Numbered from the stretch's first letter, positions 7,833 through 16,726 are shown. The stretch is 41,866 nucleotides of DNA from Amycolatopsis acidicola (GCF_007713735.2 NZ_VMNW02000081.1:1-41866); one strand, 5' to 3'. Numbers and translations are program-made. Notes: generated by a model from the letters alone, not told the origin.

Positions 7833-8927
7833 TCAGCGCAGGCCGGTGCCGCGGGCGATCGCGGTGTCGATGAGGGTGGACAACAGGGTGCTGTAGTCGA
7901 CCCCGGTCACGGCCCACATCTTCGGGTAGGCCGAGGTCGTGGTGAACCCGGGCATCGTGTTGACCTCGTTGATGGTCAGCTCGCCGTCCGCGCCGACGAA
8001 GAAGTCCACCCTCGCCAGGCCCTGGCAGTCCAGCGCCTCGAAGGCGCGCACCGCGGCGGCGCGCAGTTTCTCGGTGATCGCGTCGTCGAGTTTGGCGGGG
8101 ATGTCCAGTTCCGCGTCGTTGCCGAGGTACTTCGCTTCGAAGTCGTACCAGGCGCCTTCGTCCTCGGAGACCACGCGGACCTCCGCGGGCAGGGACGCCT
8201 CGACGCGGCCGTCGGGGAACTCCAGCACGCCGCATTCGACCTCGCGGCCGACGACGGCCGCTTCGACGAGCACCTTCGGATCGGTCTGGCGGGCCAGCGC
8301 GATCGCGTCGTCGAGCTGGTCCCAGGAGGTGACTTTGCTGATGCCGATCGAGGAGCCGGCGCGGGCGGGCTTGACGAACACGGGCAGCCCGAGCCGTTCC
8401 CGGTCCGCTTCATCCAAAGTGGACTGGTTGCGCCGCAGGGACACGTACGTGCCGACCGGAAGCCCTTCCGCGGCAAGGAGTTTCTTCGCGTACTCCTTGT
8501 CCATCGCCCCGGCGCTGGCGAGCACCCCGGCGCCGACGTACGGGATCCCGGCGAGCTCCAGCAGCCCTTGGATGGTGCCGTCCTCGCCGAACGCGCCGTG
8601 CAGCAACGGGAAGACGACGTCGACCCCGCCGAGCGCCTCGGTGCCGGGTTCGATGCCGACCAGCTCGCGCCGGGTCGGGTCGCCGGCGAGCACGAGCGCC
8701 TTGCCGTTCTGCTCCACCGAAGGCAGCTCGCGGCCCTGGATGGCCAGCCGCGCCGGGTCGGACGGGCCGAGCACCCAGCCGCCTTCGCGGGTGATGCCGA
8801 TGGGCACGATCTCGAACCGCTCCGGGTCGAGATTGGCCAGCACGCTGCCGGCCGAGACGCAGGAAATGGTGTGCTCGGTGCTGCGGCCGCCGAACACCAC
8901 GGCCACCCGCGTCTTGCGTGCGCTCAT
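7833..8927 (-). CDS. ddl: D-alanine--D-alanine ligase
   Basis: Joins two D-alanines with ATP for the peptidoglycan precursor. The 364-residue ATP-grasp protein contains VFGGRSTEHTIS at the N terminus, LLHGAFGEDGTIQG, VKPARAGSSIGIS, the WYDFEAKY segment found in D-Ala-specific ligases, and NEVNTMPGF near the C terminus. Nothing suggests D-lactate specificity. It starts 11 bases after the pdxR stop codon on the same strand, with AGGGTGA as ribosome-binding site, so part of its expression may come from the pdxR promoter. Confidence 0.96.
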   Translation of the reverse strand: MSARKTRVAVVFGGRSTEHTISCVSAGSVLANLDPERFEIVPIGITREGGWVLGPSDPARLAIQGRELPSVEQNGKALVLAGDPTRRELVGIEPGTEALGGVDVVFPLLHGAFGEDGTIQGLLELAGIPYVGAGVLASAGAMDKEYAKKLLAAEGLPVGTYVSLRRNQSTLDEADRERLGLPVFVKPARAGSSIGISKVTSWDQLDDAIALARQTDPKVLVEAAVVGREVECGVLEFPDGRVEASLPAEVRVVSEDEGAWYDFEAKYLGNDAELDIPAKLDDAITEKLRAAAVRAFEALDCQGLARVDFFVGADGELTINEVNTMPGFTTTSAYPKMWAVTGVDYSTLLSTLIDTAIARGTGLR

Positions 8928-8938
8928 GGCCGGTCACC

Positions 8939-10345
8939 CTACCGGGCGCTTGCCACCGGATGCCCGGCGCAGTATTCGCGAAGCAGGCCGACGAGCGCGT
9001 CGAGGGACTCGCGCAGCGCTTCTCGCGAGCAGCCGGCGTAGCCGATCGCCACGCCGAAAGCGCTGGGCTCGCCCGCGAAATGCCGCGCCAGCCCGTCCAG
9101 CAGGATCGAGCGCGTCGCCGCCGCGGCGAGGCATTCCCTTTCCCCGGCGGCGGAATCGAACGGGACCACCAGGTGCGCGCCCGCTTCGTCACCGATCACC
9201 GGAACGTCACCGGCGCGCAGCGCCGCGACCAGCAAAGCCCGCCGCTCGGACAGTTCACGGCGGAGTTTTCGCAGGTGACGGCCGAGATCGCCGTGGCGCG
9301 CGAGTTCGATCAGCACCCGCTGCCCCGCCGGTGACGCGCGCGTTCCGGTGCGTTCGCGATAGGCCAGCAAGGCGGAACTGACGGCGGGCGGGGCGACCAT
9401 CCAGCCCGCGCCGAGAGTCGGGGTGAGGATTTTGCTCGTGGTGCCGAGGTGCACGACGACGTCGGGCGCGAGCGCGGCGAGCAGGGGCAACGGGGCAACG
9501 TCGAACCGGAGTTCGCCGTCGTAATCGTCCTCGACGACGACCATGTTCTCCGCGCGGGCGCGTTCGATCAGCTCGACGCGGCGGGCCGCGCTCATCCGGC
9601 TGCCCATCGGATACTGGTGCGCCGGCGAGCAGTAGACCACCCGCGCCCCGGCCGGAATCGCGTCCGGGCGCAGGCCTTCTTCGTCCACCGGGACACCGAC
9701 CACGCGCATCCCGCCCGCGGTCAGCGCCTGCACCGCACGCTGATACCCGGGCTCCTCCACCGCCACCACGTCCCCGGCCGAAAGCACCGAACCGGCCAGC
9801 TCGACGACGGCGGCCGTCGTGCCGCCGGTGGCCAGCACGGAGTCGGTGCCCACGGCCAAACCCCGGTGGCGCAACAGATGTTCGGCGATCGCGGCGCGGT
9901 ACTCCGGCAATCCCGCGCGGTGCGCGCGGACCAACGGCGCCGCGTCCGCCGCCGCGCGCCAGGCCCGCCGCCAGGCCGCCTTGTCCACCCCTGCCGCCCA
10001 CGGGGTGCCAGGGGTGAGATCGAGAACGCTCTCCGGTTCGGCCTCTTCGCCGGGGATCGTGCGGTGGACCGGCCGGTCGACCGGCGGTGATGTGGTGACA
10101 TAGGTACCGGAGCCGTGCCGCCCGGCGATCCAGCCCTCGGCGTGCAACTGTTCGTACGCCGCGGCCGTCACTGTGCGGCTCACGCCGAGGCGTTCGGCGA
10201 GCGCGCGCGTGGAGGGCAGCCTGTCGCCGCCTCGCAGATGCCCGGTGGAAGCGGCCTGACGTAGCGCGTCCGCCAGCTGCACGGCGAGCGGGACGGAGGA
10301 CTCCCTGTCGAGCGTGACGGGCAGCGCGGTGCCGGAGTGAGTCAA
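8939..10345 (-). CDS. pdxR: PdxR-like MocR/GntR regulator with aminotransferase-fold domain
   Basis: A 468-residue MocR-type transcription factor. Residues about 15-80 form a GntR winged helix (LPSTRALAERLGVSRTVTAA), and about 110-460 a fold-type I aminotransferase domain with the PLP-lysine region TTSKILTPTLGAGWM and the VEDDYDGELRF segment. Known family members sense pyridoxal phosphate and control vitamin B6 genes. I keep the TTG at 10345: AGAAGG lies 5 bases upstream and the HTH is complete from there. The first operator repeat overlaps this start codon, so autoregulation is likely. It is divergent from a pyridoxamine-phosphate-oxidase-fold gene, the usual regulated partner. Confidence 0.88.
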   Translation of the reverse strand: MTHSGTALPVTLDRESSVPLAVQLADALRQAASTGHLRGGDRLPSTRALAERLGVSRTVTAAAYEQLHAEGWIAGRHGSGTYVTTSPPVDRPVHRTIPGEEAEPESVLDLTPGTPWAAGVDKAAWRRAWRAAADAAPLVRAHRAGLPEYRAAIAEHLLRHRGLAVGTDSVLATGGTTAAVVELAGSVLSAGDVVAVEEPGYQRAVQALTAGGMRVVGVPVDEEGLRPDAIPAGARVVYCSPAHQYPMGSRMSAARRVELIERARAENMVVVEDDYDGELRFDVAPLPLLAALAPDVVVHLGTTSKILTPTLGAGWMVAPPAVSSALLAYRERTGTRASPAGQRVLIELARHGDLGRHLRKLRRELSERRALLVAALRAGDVPVIGDEAGAHLVVPFDSAAGERECLAAAATRSILLDGLARHFAGEPSAFGVAIGYAGCSREALRESLDALVGLLREYCAGHPVASAR

Positions 10346-10394
10346 AGTGGCCTTCTGATCAACGACAAAAGTGGCTATTCTACGGGTCCACTAT
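10344..10394. promoter_or_regulatory. PdxR-type operator: two direct and one inverted AAAGTGG repeats
   Basis: AAAGTGG occurs at 10344-10350 and 10368-10374, exactly 24 bp apart, and an inverted ATAGTGG lies at 10388-10394. The second copy reads AAAGTGGCTAT, close to the published corynebacterial PdxR motif AAAGTGGW(-/T)CTA. The sites span the whole gap between divergent pdxR and the flavin-binding gene, and the first one covers the pdxR start codon. Binding is inferred, not shown. Confidence 0.75.
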
Positions 10395-10412
10395 AGGCCG
10401 CATGCTGTCCTC

Positions 10413-11069
10413 ATGACGACCCTCTCCCCGACCCCGCGCACCACGTTGACCCGTAAGAAGCACCGGGCGGCGACGGACCGGGCACACCTCCATGAAGTAC
10501 TCGACCAGGGAATGATCTGCCACCTCGGGCTCGTGCTCAACGGTTCGCCCGTCGTCCTGCCCACCGGCTACGGACGCGACGGGGACACGTTGTACCTGCA
10601 CGGCTCCACCGGATCGGGCAACCTCCGCGCGGCCGCGACCGGCGCGGACGTCTGCGTCACGGTGACCCTGCTCGACGGGATCGTCTACGCGCGCTCGCTG
10701 AACAACCACTCGATGAACTACCGCAGCGCCGTCGTGCACGGCCGCGCCCGGGACGTCCAGGATCCCGACGAGAAGATGCACGGCCTGCACGTGGTCACCG
10801 AGCACCTCGCGCCGGGCTCGTGGGAGCACGCGCGCGCTGTCAACGCGAAGGAGTTCGCGTCCGTCAGCGTGCTCGCGCTCGACCTCGGCGAGGCGTCGGT
10901 GAAACTGCGTGACGGCGGGCCGTCCGAAGAGCCGGAAGACGTTGCCAGCGACCACATCTGGGCCGGCGTGGTACCGGTCCAGACCATTTTCGGCGCGCCG
11001 GTCTCAGCCGACTACGTGCCCGACGGCGCGCCGATCCCGGCGCACGTCAATCGCGAACCGGCCCGGTGA
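10413..11069 (+). CDS. Pyridoxamine 5'-phosphate oxidase-fold flavin-binding protein
   Basis: A 218-residue split-barrel protein of the flavin-nucleotide-binding / NimA-like group (PNPOx-related). Seen: RHLHEVL-type N-terminal helix, CHLGLVLNGSPVVLPTGYGR, LYLHGSTGSGNL, and a strand-rich C terminus. Start is ATG 10413. It is transcribed away from pdxR across the AAAGTGG operator, which argues for a B6- or amine-related role under PdxR control, but it lacks enough evidence to be called the PdxH enzyme. It overlaps the convergent cysteine dioxygenase gene by 23 bases. Confidence 0.85.
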   Translation: MTTLSPTPRTTLTRKKHRAATDRAHLHEVLDQGMICHLGLVLNGSPVVLPTGYGRDGDTLYLHGSTGSGNLRAAATGADVCVTVTLLDGIVYARSLNNHSMNYRSAVVHGRARDVQDPDEKMHGLHVVTEHLAPGSWEHARAVNAKEFASVSVLALDLGEASVKLRDGGPSEEPEDVASDHIWAGVVPVQTIFGAPVSADYVPDGAPIPAHVNREPAR

Positions 11070-11526
11070 CCGGGTCGAGGTGGTAGGCGCGCATCGCGCG
11101 GCCACCCGAGCGGTAGACGTGGATGCTGACGGCCGGGTCCGGTCCCTCGTTGCGCACCTGGTGCACGTAGCCGGGGCCGAAAACGCGGGACTGCCCGGCC
11201 GAAAGCGCGTGCAGCTCGGTGACCGCGCGGCCGCCGGGAGCGCGGCGCGCCACCGTCTCCGACAGGGCGCCGGTGACGACCGTGAAGGCGCCGGTGGACT
11301 GGGCGTGGTCGTGCAGATCGGTGTGCTGGCCGGGGAGCCAGCCCATCAGCCACACCTCTTCTTCGGCTGTTTCGGTGACGAGGGCCGAGAAGCGCTCGTC
11401 GGGGTCGTAGCGGAGGAGGTGGCGCCAGCGCTCACGCTCGGCGGCGTACTCCAGCGCGACGCGCACGGGGTGGCGCAGCAGGGGCTTTTCGGTCAGGGCG
11501 ACGGTGTTGTCCGGAACGGCGAACAT
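11047..11526 (-). CDS. Cysteine dioxygenase-like cupin
   Basis: A 159-residue cupin of the bacterial cysteine dioxygenase family, which oxidises L-cysteine to cysteine sulfinate using Fe(II) and O2. The three-histidine iron site is seen as LHDH (His72, His74) and VHQV (His122). The surrounding HTDLHDHAQSTGAF block fits bacterial CDO. I chose ATG 11526; an upstream start would read into low-complexity sequence. Related thiol dioxygenases (3-mercaptopropionate) share this motif, so substrate is not certain. Confidence 0.85.
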   Translation of the reverse strand: MFAVPDNTVALTEKPLLRHPVRVALEYAAERERWRHLLRYDPDERFSALVTETAEEEVWLMGWLPGQHTDLHDHAQSTGAFTVVTGALSETVARRAPGGRAVTELHALSAGQSRVFGPGYVHQVRNEGPDPAVSIHVYRSGGRAMRAYHLDPVTGPVRD

Positions 11527-12000
11527 GGATACAGGCGTCCTTGGGAAAGAAGAACGGAAAAGGGCCGGCTGGGGTGGATCACCGACAACAAGGACACAGC
11601 GCGCTGGCAACGCGACGGAGGCGAATCTCGCCCCGCCGTTCCGGCATGCCACGCGTGAACATGGCGCCCAGCGAACCAGCGCGGACCGGCTCCGTCAACT
11701 CGATCCCACCAACTGGGCGCAACGTCACGCCCGCGGAGCCCGCCTTCCGGAGGCGATCGGCGTGCGATCGGCCACCACACCAACACCACCGGCCAACTCA
11801 CGGACGCGAGCGGCCAACCCACCGACGCGAGCGGCCAACTCACCGACGCGAGCGGCCAACTCACCGGCGCGAGCGGCCAACCGACCGAGGCGAGGTGCAT
11901 CGCCAACCCACCAACGCCACCAGCCAACCCACCGACGCGAGCGGCCAACTCACCGACGGGAGGGGCAAACACGCCGGCGCGAGCGGCCAACACGGGCGGG
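11527..12000. repeat. Gene-free gap with a 21-bp tandem repeat array
   Basis: Upstream of the cysteine dioxygenase start and downstream of gpsA there is no credible gene. From about 11791 a 21-bp unit (GCGAGCGGCCAACYCACCGAC) repeats at 11791, 11812, 11833, 11854 and 11875 with exact period, then continues in decayed form to 11999. Because 21 is a multiple of three, open frames on both strands read as heptapeptide repeats (for example ASVSWPL or TRAANSP), but they lack start signals and I reject them. The segment 11527-11790 should hold the cysteine dioxygenase promoter; no clear motif is seen. Confidence 0.8.
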
Positions 12001-13014
12001 TCAGGACCACTCGTGTTTGCGCTCACGGCCGAGCAGTTCGGCGCCGACCCTGCGCGGGTCCGCGCCTTCGTGGCAGACGCGGTGCATCGCGTCGGCCAGC
12101 GGCATGTCGACGCCCTTGGTCTGGGCCAGCTCCCGGATCGACGAGCACGACATCACGCCCTCCGCGACCTGACCGCCCGCGGCGCGCTGCGCCTCCTCCA
12201 GCGTCTCGCCGTGGCCGAGGCGTTCGCCGAAGGTGCGGTTGCGGGAAAGCGGCGAAGAACACGTCGCGACCAGGTCGCCCACTCCGGCCAGCCCGGCGAA
12301 GGTGAGCGGGTCCGCGCCGAGTTTCGTGCCGAGGCGGGCCGTTTCCGCGAGCCCGCGGGTGATCAACGTGGCGAGCGTGTTCGCCCCGTAGCCGAGCCCG
12401 GCCGCCATGCCGCACGAGAGCGCGATGACGTTCTTGCACGCCCCGCCCAGCTCCGCGCCGACCACATCGGTGTTGGTGTACGGCCGGAAATACGGTGCTG
12501 AACTCGCCTGCTGGAAAGCCACCGCGCGCTCGTGGTCCACACACGCGAACACCGCGGCGGCAGGCTGTTCCTGCGCGATCTCGCGCGCCAGGTTCGGCCC
12601 GGTGACGACGAGGATGCGGCTCTCGGACGCCCCGGTGATCTCGGCGATCACCTCGCTCATCCGCTTGAGCGTGCCCAGTTCCACACCCTTGGCGAGGCTC
12701 ACCAGCGTCGCGTCGGGCGGCAGCAGTTCGCGCCAGCCGGTGAGATTCGCGCGCAGACTCTGGCTGGGCACCGCCAGCACCACCGCCTGCGCGTGAGCGA
12801 GCGCCTCCTCCGCGTCCGCCGTGGCCTTGAGCCCCGCGGGCAGCGCGATCCCCGGCAGGTAACCGGAATTCGTGTGCGCGCCGGAGATCTCGGCGGCGAT
12901 CTCGGGACGGCGGGCCCAGATCGTCACGTCGCGGCCGGCGTCCGCGAGCACCTTCGCGAACGCGGTGCCCCACGAGCCCGCGCCGAGCACGGTGATGTGC
13001 TGCGGTGCCATCAT
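12001..13014 (-). CDS. gpsA: NAD(P)H-dependent glycerol-3-phosphate dehydrogenase
   Basis: Reduces dihydroxyacetone phosphate to sn-glycerol 3-phosphate for phospholipid synthesis. The 337-residue protein has the Rossmann motif VLGAGSWGTAF (residues 9-19), the catalytic-lysine regions SLAKGVE and GGACKNVIAL, and GVGDLVATC. Its ATG overlaps the plsC stop (ATGA), which supports the first of two adjacent ATG codons as start and shows an operon with plsC, its pathway neighbour. In mycobacteria gpsA lies next to ddl; here they are about 3 kb apart. Confidence 0.96.
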   Translation of the reverse strand: MMAPQHITVLGAGSWGTAFAKVLADAGRDVTIWARRPEIAAEISGAHTNSGYLPGIALPAGLKATADAEEALAHAQAVVLAVPSQSLRANLTGWRELLPPDATLVSLAKGVELGTLKRMSEVIAEITGASESRILVVTGPNLAREIAQEQPAAAVFACVDHERAVAFQQASSAPYFRPYTNTDVVGAELGGACKNVIALSCGMAAGLGYGANTLATLITRGLAETARLGTKLGADPLTFAGLAGVGDLVATCSSPLSRNRTFGERLGHGETLEEAQRAAGGQVAEGVMSCSSIRELAQTKGVDMPLADAMHRVCHEGADPRRVGAELLGRERKHEWS

Positions 13015-13715
13015 TCGCCGTCCGCCACCGGTTTCTTCGCCGGCGGGGTCTCGCCGCGCACCTCCGCCAGCAGTTCGGTGATCCGGCCCATCATCACGTC
13101 GGTCACCTCGCGCAGCACCGGCGCGGTGGGTTCCTTGCCGCGGAACTCCGAGAGATCCAGTGGTTCGCCGACCGCGTGCGTGATCGTCTTGCGCGGGAAC
13201 AGGCGCAGTTTCTTGTGGTAGAAGTCCAGGATTTCGTTGGTGCCCCAGCGGGCGACCGGGATGACGGGGACGTCGTTGCCGATCGCGAGCCGGGCGGCGC
13301 CGGTGTACGCGCGCTTCGGCCAGCCTTCGGGATCCTTCGTGATGGTGCCTTCGGGGTAGATCACGACGACCTTGCCCTCCGCCAGCGCCTGGTGCGCCGC
13401 GCGCAGGCTGTCGCCCGCGCTCGCCGAACCCCGGTACACCGGGATCCCGCCCGAGCCCAGGAAGATCTTCCCGAAGATCGGCGCCTTGGCCACGCTGTCC
13501 TTCGCGAGGAAGCGCGGGACCCGCTTCTGGCGGTGCACGAACACGGCGTCCACCGCCGGGTCCATGTGCGAAACGTGGTTCATCACCAGCAGCGCGGCGC
13601 CTTCGCGCGGGACGTTTTCGCCGCCGGTGTACACGCGCTTGCCGATCCAGCTGACGGGGTAGAACAGGGCGGCGGCGAATCCGACCCAGAATCCGCCCTT
13701 CTCTCGACCGGCCAA
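13011..13715 (-). CDS. plsC: 1-acyl-sn-glycerol-3-phosphate acyltransferase
   Basis: Acylates lysophosphatidate to phosphatidate, one step after GpsA and the first acyltransferase. The 234-residue protein has the acyltransferase motif NHVSHMD (His47, Asp52), the FLGSGGIPVYRG substrate motif and YPEGT (120-124). A hydrophobic stretch near the N terminus (9-20) probably associates with the membrane. The C terminus is charged and proline-rich. It is first in the plsC-gpsA operon and divergent from cofC with a 69-bp shared promoter region. Confidence 0.93.
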   Translation of the reverse strand: MAGREKGGFWVGFAAALFYPVSWIGKRVYTGGENVPREGAALLVMNHVSHMDPAVDAVFVHRQKRVPRFLAKDSVAKAPIFGKIFLGSGGIPVYRGSASAGDSLRAAHQALAEGKVVVIYPEGTITKDPEGWPKRAYTGAARLAIGNDVPVIPVARWGTNEILDFYHKKLRLFPRKTITHAVGEPLDLSEFRGKEPTAPVLREVTDVMMGRITELLAEVRGETPPAKKPVADGE

Positions 13716-13784
13716 GGCTCCTCCAGTTGTGGTCTCCGTTGCCTCCCGCTGATCCTAGGGGGCCCGATCAGGGAAGATGGTGGC

Positions 13785-14411
13785 GTGCCCGCACCCGTAG
13801 CCCTGGTCGTCCCGATGAAGCCCCCGCGCGCCGGGAAGTCGAGGCTGCGCGGAGCCGTCGCCGACGCCGCGCATCCCGGACTCGTCCTGGCGCTCGCCGA
13901 GGACACGCTCGCCGCCGCGGGCGAGGTGGCGGACCGGATCCTGATCGTCGCGAGCGACGTGGACGCGGTGATGCGGCTGCGCCGTCCCGGCGTGGAAATC
14001 GTCGCCGAGCAAGGCGCGCACGGGCTCAACGCCGCCTTGCGCCAGGGCGAAAAACGGTTGCGGGCGGACGATCCGGACGCGGTGATCGGTGCGCTGCAAG
14101 CGGATCTTCCCGCGCTGCGCGCGGACGAACTGGCCGCCGCGATCGCCGAAGCGGCGGGGCGGCGCGCGTTCGTCGCGGACTGGGAAGGCACCGGAACCAC
14201 ACTGTTGTTATCCGCTCCCGGCGAAGCGCTGGAGCCGAAGTTCGGCCCGGGTTCGGCGCGGGCGCACCGCGAAACGGGCGCGCGGGCACTCGAGCTGGCC
14301 GCGCCGAGCCTGCGCCGCGACGTGGACAGCCCCGCGGATCTCGCGCACGCGCGGCGGATCGGGCTCGGCGCGCGCACCGCGGAGCTGCTCGTGCAGGGGC
14401 GCGTGGCGTGA
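13785..14411 (+). CDS. cofC: 2-phospho-L-lactate / phosphoenolpyruvate guanylyltransferase (F420 synthesis)
   Basis: Activates phospholactate or phosphoenolpyruvate with GTP to start the side chain of coenzyme F420; the actinobacterial form is also called FbiD. The 208-residue protein has the nucleotidyltransferase opening VALVVPMKPPRAGKSRL, the metal site LQADLPAL, ADWEGTGTTLL, FGPGSARAH and RRDVDSPADL. GTG 13785 is chosen because GGGAAG lies 8 bases upstream. It is followed by ppk in the same order as mycobacterial Rv2983-Rv2984. The ppk frame may begin inside its stop (GTGA). Confidence 0.92.
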   Translation: MPAPVALVVPMKPPRAGKSRLRGAVADAAHPGLVLALAEDTLAAAGEVADRILIVASDVDAVMRLRRPGVEIVAEQGAHGLNAALRQGEKRLRADDPDAVIGALQADLPALRADELAAAIAEAAGRRAFVADWEGTGTTLLLSAPGEALEPKFGPGSARAHRETGARALELAAPSLRRDVDSPADLAHARRIGLGARTAELLVQGRVA

Positions 14412-14527
14412 ACATCGGGCGTCCGCTGGGCCAACTTCTCCGGACCGTCCTGCGCGCCACCTCCTCGATCGTCACGGCGGCGATCGGAGTATCGGCAAGC
14501 GCACCCCAAGTAAGGAACAATGTCCTC

Positions 14528-16726
14528 GTGAGCAGCGACGAGACGAGCATCCCGGACCAGACCGTCCAGACCGAGGACACCGGTGGCGACGCCAGGCCCC
14601 CGCAGCAGTTCCGTGCCGTGCCCTCGGCACCGCCGGCGGTGACCACCCCGGTGCCGGTGCCGTCCCCGGAAGCGCTGCCCGACGACCGCTACTTCAACCG
14701 CGAGCTGTCCTGGCAGGACTTCAACGCCCGCGTGCTGGCGCTCGCCGAGGACTCGTCCCAGCCGCTGCTGGAGCGGGCGAAGTTCCTCGCCATCTTCGCG
14801 TCCAATTTGGACGAGTTCTACATGGTCCGGGTCGCGGGGCTGAAGCGCCGCGACGAGACCGGGTTGCCGGTGCGCAGCGCGGACGGGCTCACCCCGCGCG
14901 AGCAGCTGGCGTACATCGCCAAGCGCAACCAGGATCTGGTGGAGCGGCACACGCTGGCGTTCGAGGAGCACCTGCGGCCCGAGCTCGCCGAGCACGACAT
15001 CCACCTCGTCGGCTGGGCGGACCTGGACGCGGCCGACCAGCTGCGGCTGTCGAACTACTTCAGCGAGCAGATCTTCCCGGTGCTCACGCCGCTCGCCGTC
15101 GACCCCGCGCACCCGTTCCCGTACATCTCCGGGCTGTCGCTGAACCTCGCCGTCACGGTGCGGGACCCCGAAGGCGGCACGGAACGCTTCGCGCGCGTGA
15201 AGGTGCCGAACAACGTGCCGCGGCTGATTCGCGTGGAGCAGCAACGGGAATCCCGCACCGCCACCTTCCTGCCGCTGGAGGAGCTGATCGCCGCGCACCT
15301 CGGCGAGCTGTTCACCGGCATGGAGGTGACCGAGCACCACGTCTTCCGCGTCACCCGCAACGCGGACTTCGAGGTGGAGGAGGACCGCGACGAGGATCTG
15401 TTGCAGGCATTGGAACGCGAGCTGGCGCAGCGGCGGTTCGGCCCGCCGGTGCGGCTCGAGGTCGCGCAGGACATGAGCGAGCACATGCTCGATCTGTTGC
15501 TGCGCGAACTGGAAGTCGACCCGCACGACGTGGTCGAGGTGCCGGGACTGCTCGATCTCACCTGCCTGTTCCAGCTTTCCGGGCTGGACCGCAAGGAGCT
15601 CAAGGACCGGCCGTTCGTGCCGGCGACGCATCCGGCCTTCGGTGAACGCGAGACGCCCAAGAGCGTTTTCTCCACCCTGCGCGAGACCGACGTCCTCGTG
15701 CACCACCCGTACGACTCGTTCTCCACGAGCGTGCAACGTTTCATCGAGCAGGCCGCGAACGACGACAAGGTGCTGGCGATCAAGCAGACGCTGTACCGCA
15801 CCTCCGGTGACTCGCCGATCGTGAACGCGCTCATCGACGCGGCCGAGGCCGGCAAACAGGTCGTGGCACTCGTGGAAATCAAGGCCCGCTTCGACGAAGA
15901 GGCCAACATCACCTGGGCCCGCACGCTCGAACGTGCCGGCGTGCACGTGGTCTACGGGCTCGTCGGACTCAAGACGCACTGCAAGATCGCGATGGTGGTG
16001 CGGCAGGAGGGCGCCACGATCCGCCGCTACTGCCATCTCGGCACGGGCAACTACAACCCGAAGACCGCGCGGCTGTACGAAGACCTCGGCCTGCTGACGG
16101 CGGACCCGGCGATCGGCGCGGACGTGACGGACCTGTTCAACGTGCTCACCGGCTACTCGCGGCAGGAGACCTACCGCAACATCCTCACCTCCCCCAACGG
16201 GATCCGGCGCGGGATCCTGCGGATGATCGCCGAGGAGATCGAGCACAAGCACGCCGGCAAGGAAGCAGGCATCCGGATCAAGTGCAACTCACTGGTGGAC
16301 GAACAGGTCATCGACGCGCTCTACCGCGCATCGCAGCAGGGTGTGGGAGTGCAGGTGGTGGTCCGGGGTATCTGCGCGCTCAAGCCCGGGGTGCCGGGTT
16401 TGAGCGAGAACATCTCGGTCCGTTCGATTCTCGGCCGGTTCCTGGAGCATTCCCGGATCTTCCATTTCCGGGCCGGCGGTTCCCATTGGATCGGCAGTGC
16501 CGACATGATGCACCGGAATCTCGACCGGCGAATCGAGGCATTGGTCTGCGTCAAGGACCCGAAATTGACCGGGCAGCTCGATTACGTCCTCGATTCGGCG
16601 CTCGATCCGGAGACCCGGTGCTGGGTGCTCACCACCACCGGCGAATGGACCCCGTCGCCCGCGGATGATTCGAAGGTGCGCGACCACCAGGTCGAACTCG
16701 TCAAGATGCACGGGGCGACCGGGTGA
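14528..16726 (+). CDS. ppk: Polyphosphate kinase 1
   Basis: Makes inorganic polyphosphate from ATP at the membrane. The 732-residue product starts after a low-complexity Pro/Ala N terminus and then follows the family closely: RYFNRELSWQDFNARVL, LAIFASNLDEFYMVRVAG, ERETPKSVFSTLRE, the phosphorylated histidine in GLKTHCK (His484) and a second conserved histidine in RYCHLGTGNYN (His503), with the 19-residue spacing of the E. coli enzyme. GTG 14528 is preferred; a GTG at 14408 overlapping the cofC stop would add 40 residues and would be coupled to cofC, and I cannot exclude it. Co-transcribed with cofC and the Nudix gene. Confidence 0.95.
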   Translation: MSSDETSIPDQTVQTEDTGGDARPPQQFRAVPSAPPAVTTPVPVPSPEALPDDRYFNRELSWQDFNARVLALAEDSSQPLLERAKFLAIFASNLDEFYMVRVAGLKRRDETGLPVRSADGLTPREQLAYIAKRNQDLVERHTLAFEEHLRPELAEHDIHLVGWADLDAADQLRLSNYFSEQIFPVLTPLAVDPAHPFPYISGLSLNLAVTVRDPEGGTERFARVKVPNNVPRLIRVEQQRESRTATFLPLEELIAAHLGELFTGMEVTEHHVFRVTRNADFEVEEDRDEDLLQALERELAQRRFGPPVRLEVAQDMSEHMLDLLLRELEVDPHDVVEVPGLLDLTCLFQLSGLDRKELKDRPFVPATHPAFGERETPKSVFSTLRETDVLVHHPYDSFSTSVQRFIEQAANDDKVLAIKQTLYRTSGDSPIVNALIDAAEAGKQVVALVEIKARFDEEANITWARTLERAGVHVVYGLVGLKTHCKIAMVVRQEGATIRRYCHLGTGNYNPKTARLYEDLGLLTADPAIGADVTDLFNVLTGYSRQETYRNILTSPNGIRRGILRMIAEEIEHKHAGKEAGIRIKCNSLVDEQVIDALYRASQQGVGVQVVVRGICALKPGVPGLSENISVRSILGRFLEHSRIFHFRAGGSHWIGSADMMHRNLDRRIEALVCVKDPKLTGQLDYVLDSALDPETRCWVLTTTGEWTPSPADDSKVRDHQVELVKMHGATG

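Noticed and set aside
11791..11999. CRISPR array
   Set aside because: Repeats are directly joined without unique spacers, and no cas gene is nearby.
11493..12026. Minus-strand frame with heptapeptide repeats (ASVSWPL type)
   Set aside because: Follows from a 21-bp repeat that keeps every frame open; overlaps both gpsA and cysteine dioxygenase ends; no start signal.
14408..14527. Separate small gene or N-terminal extension before ppk
   Set aside because: It is in frame with ppk and could be an extended start coupled to cofC, but the extra 40 residues have no match to known PPK N termini; kept only as an alternative start.
13583..16252. 889-codon minus-strand frame antisense to ppk and cofC
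   Set aside because: High-GC antisense shadow of well-supported genes; amino-acid composition abnormal, no domains.
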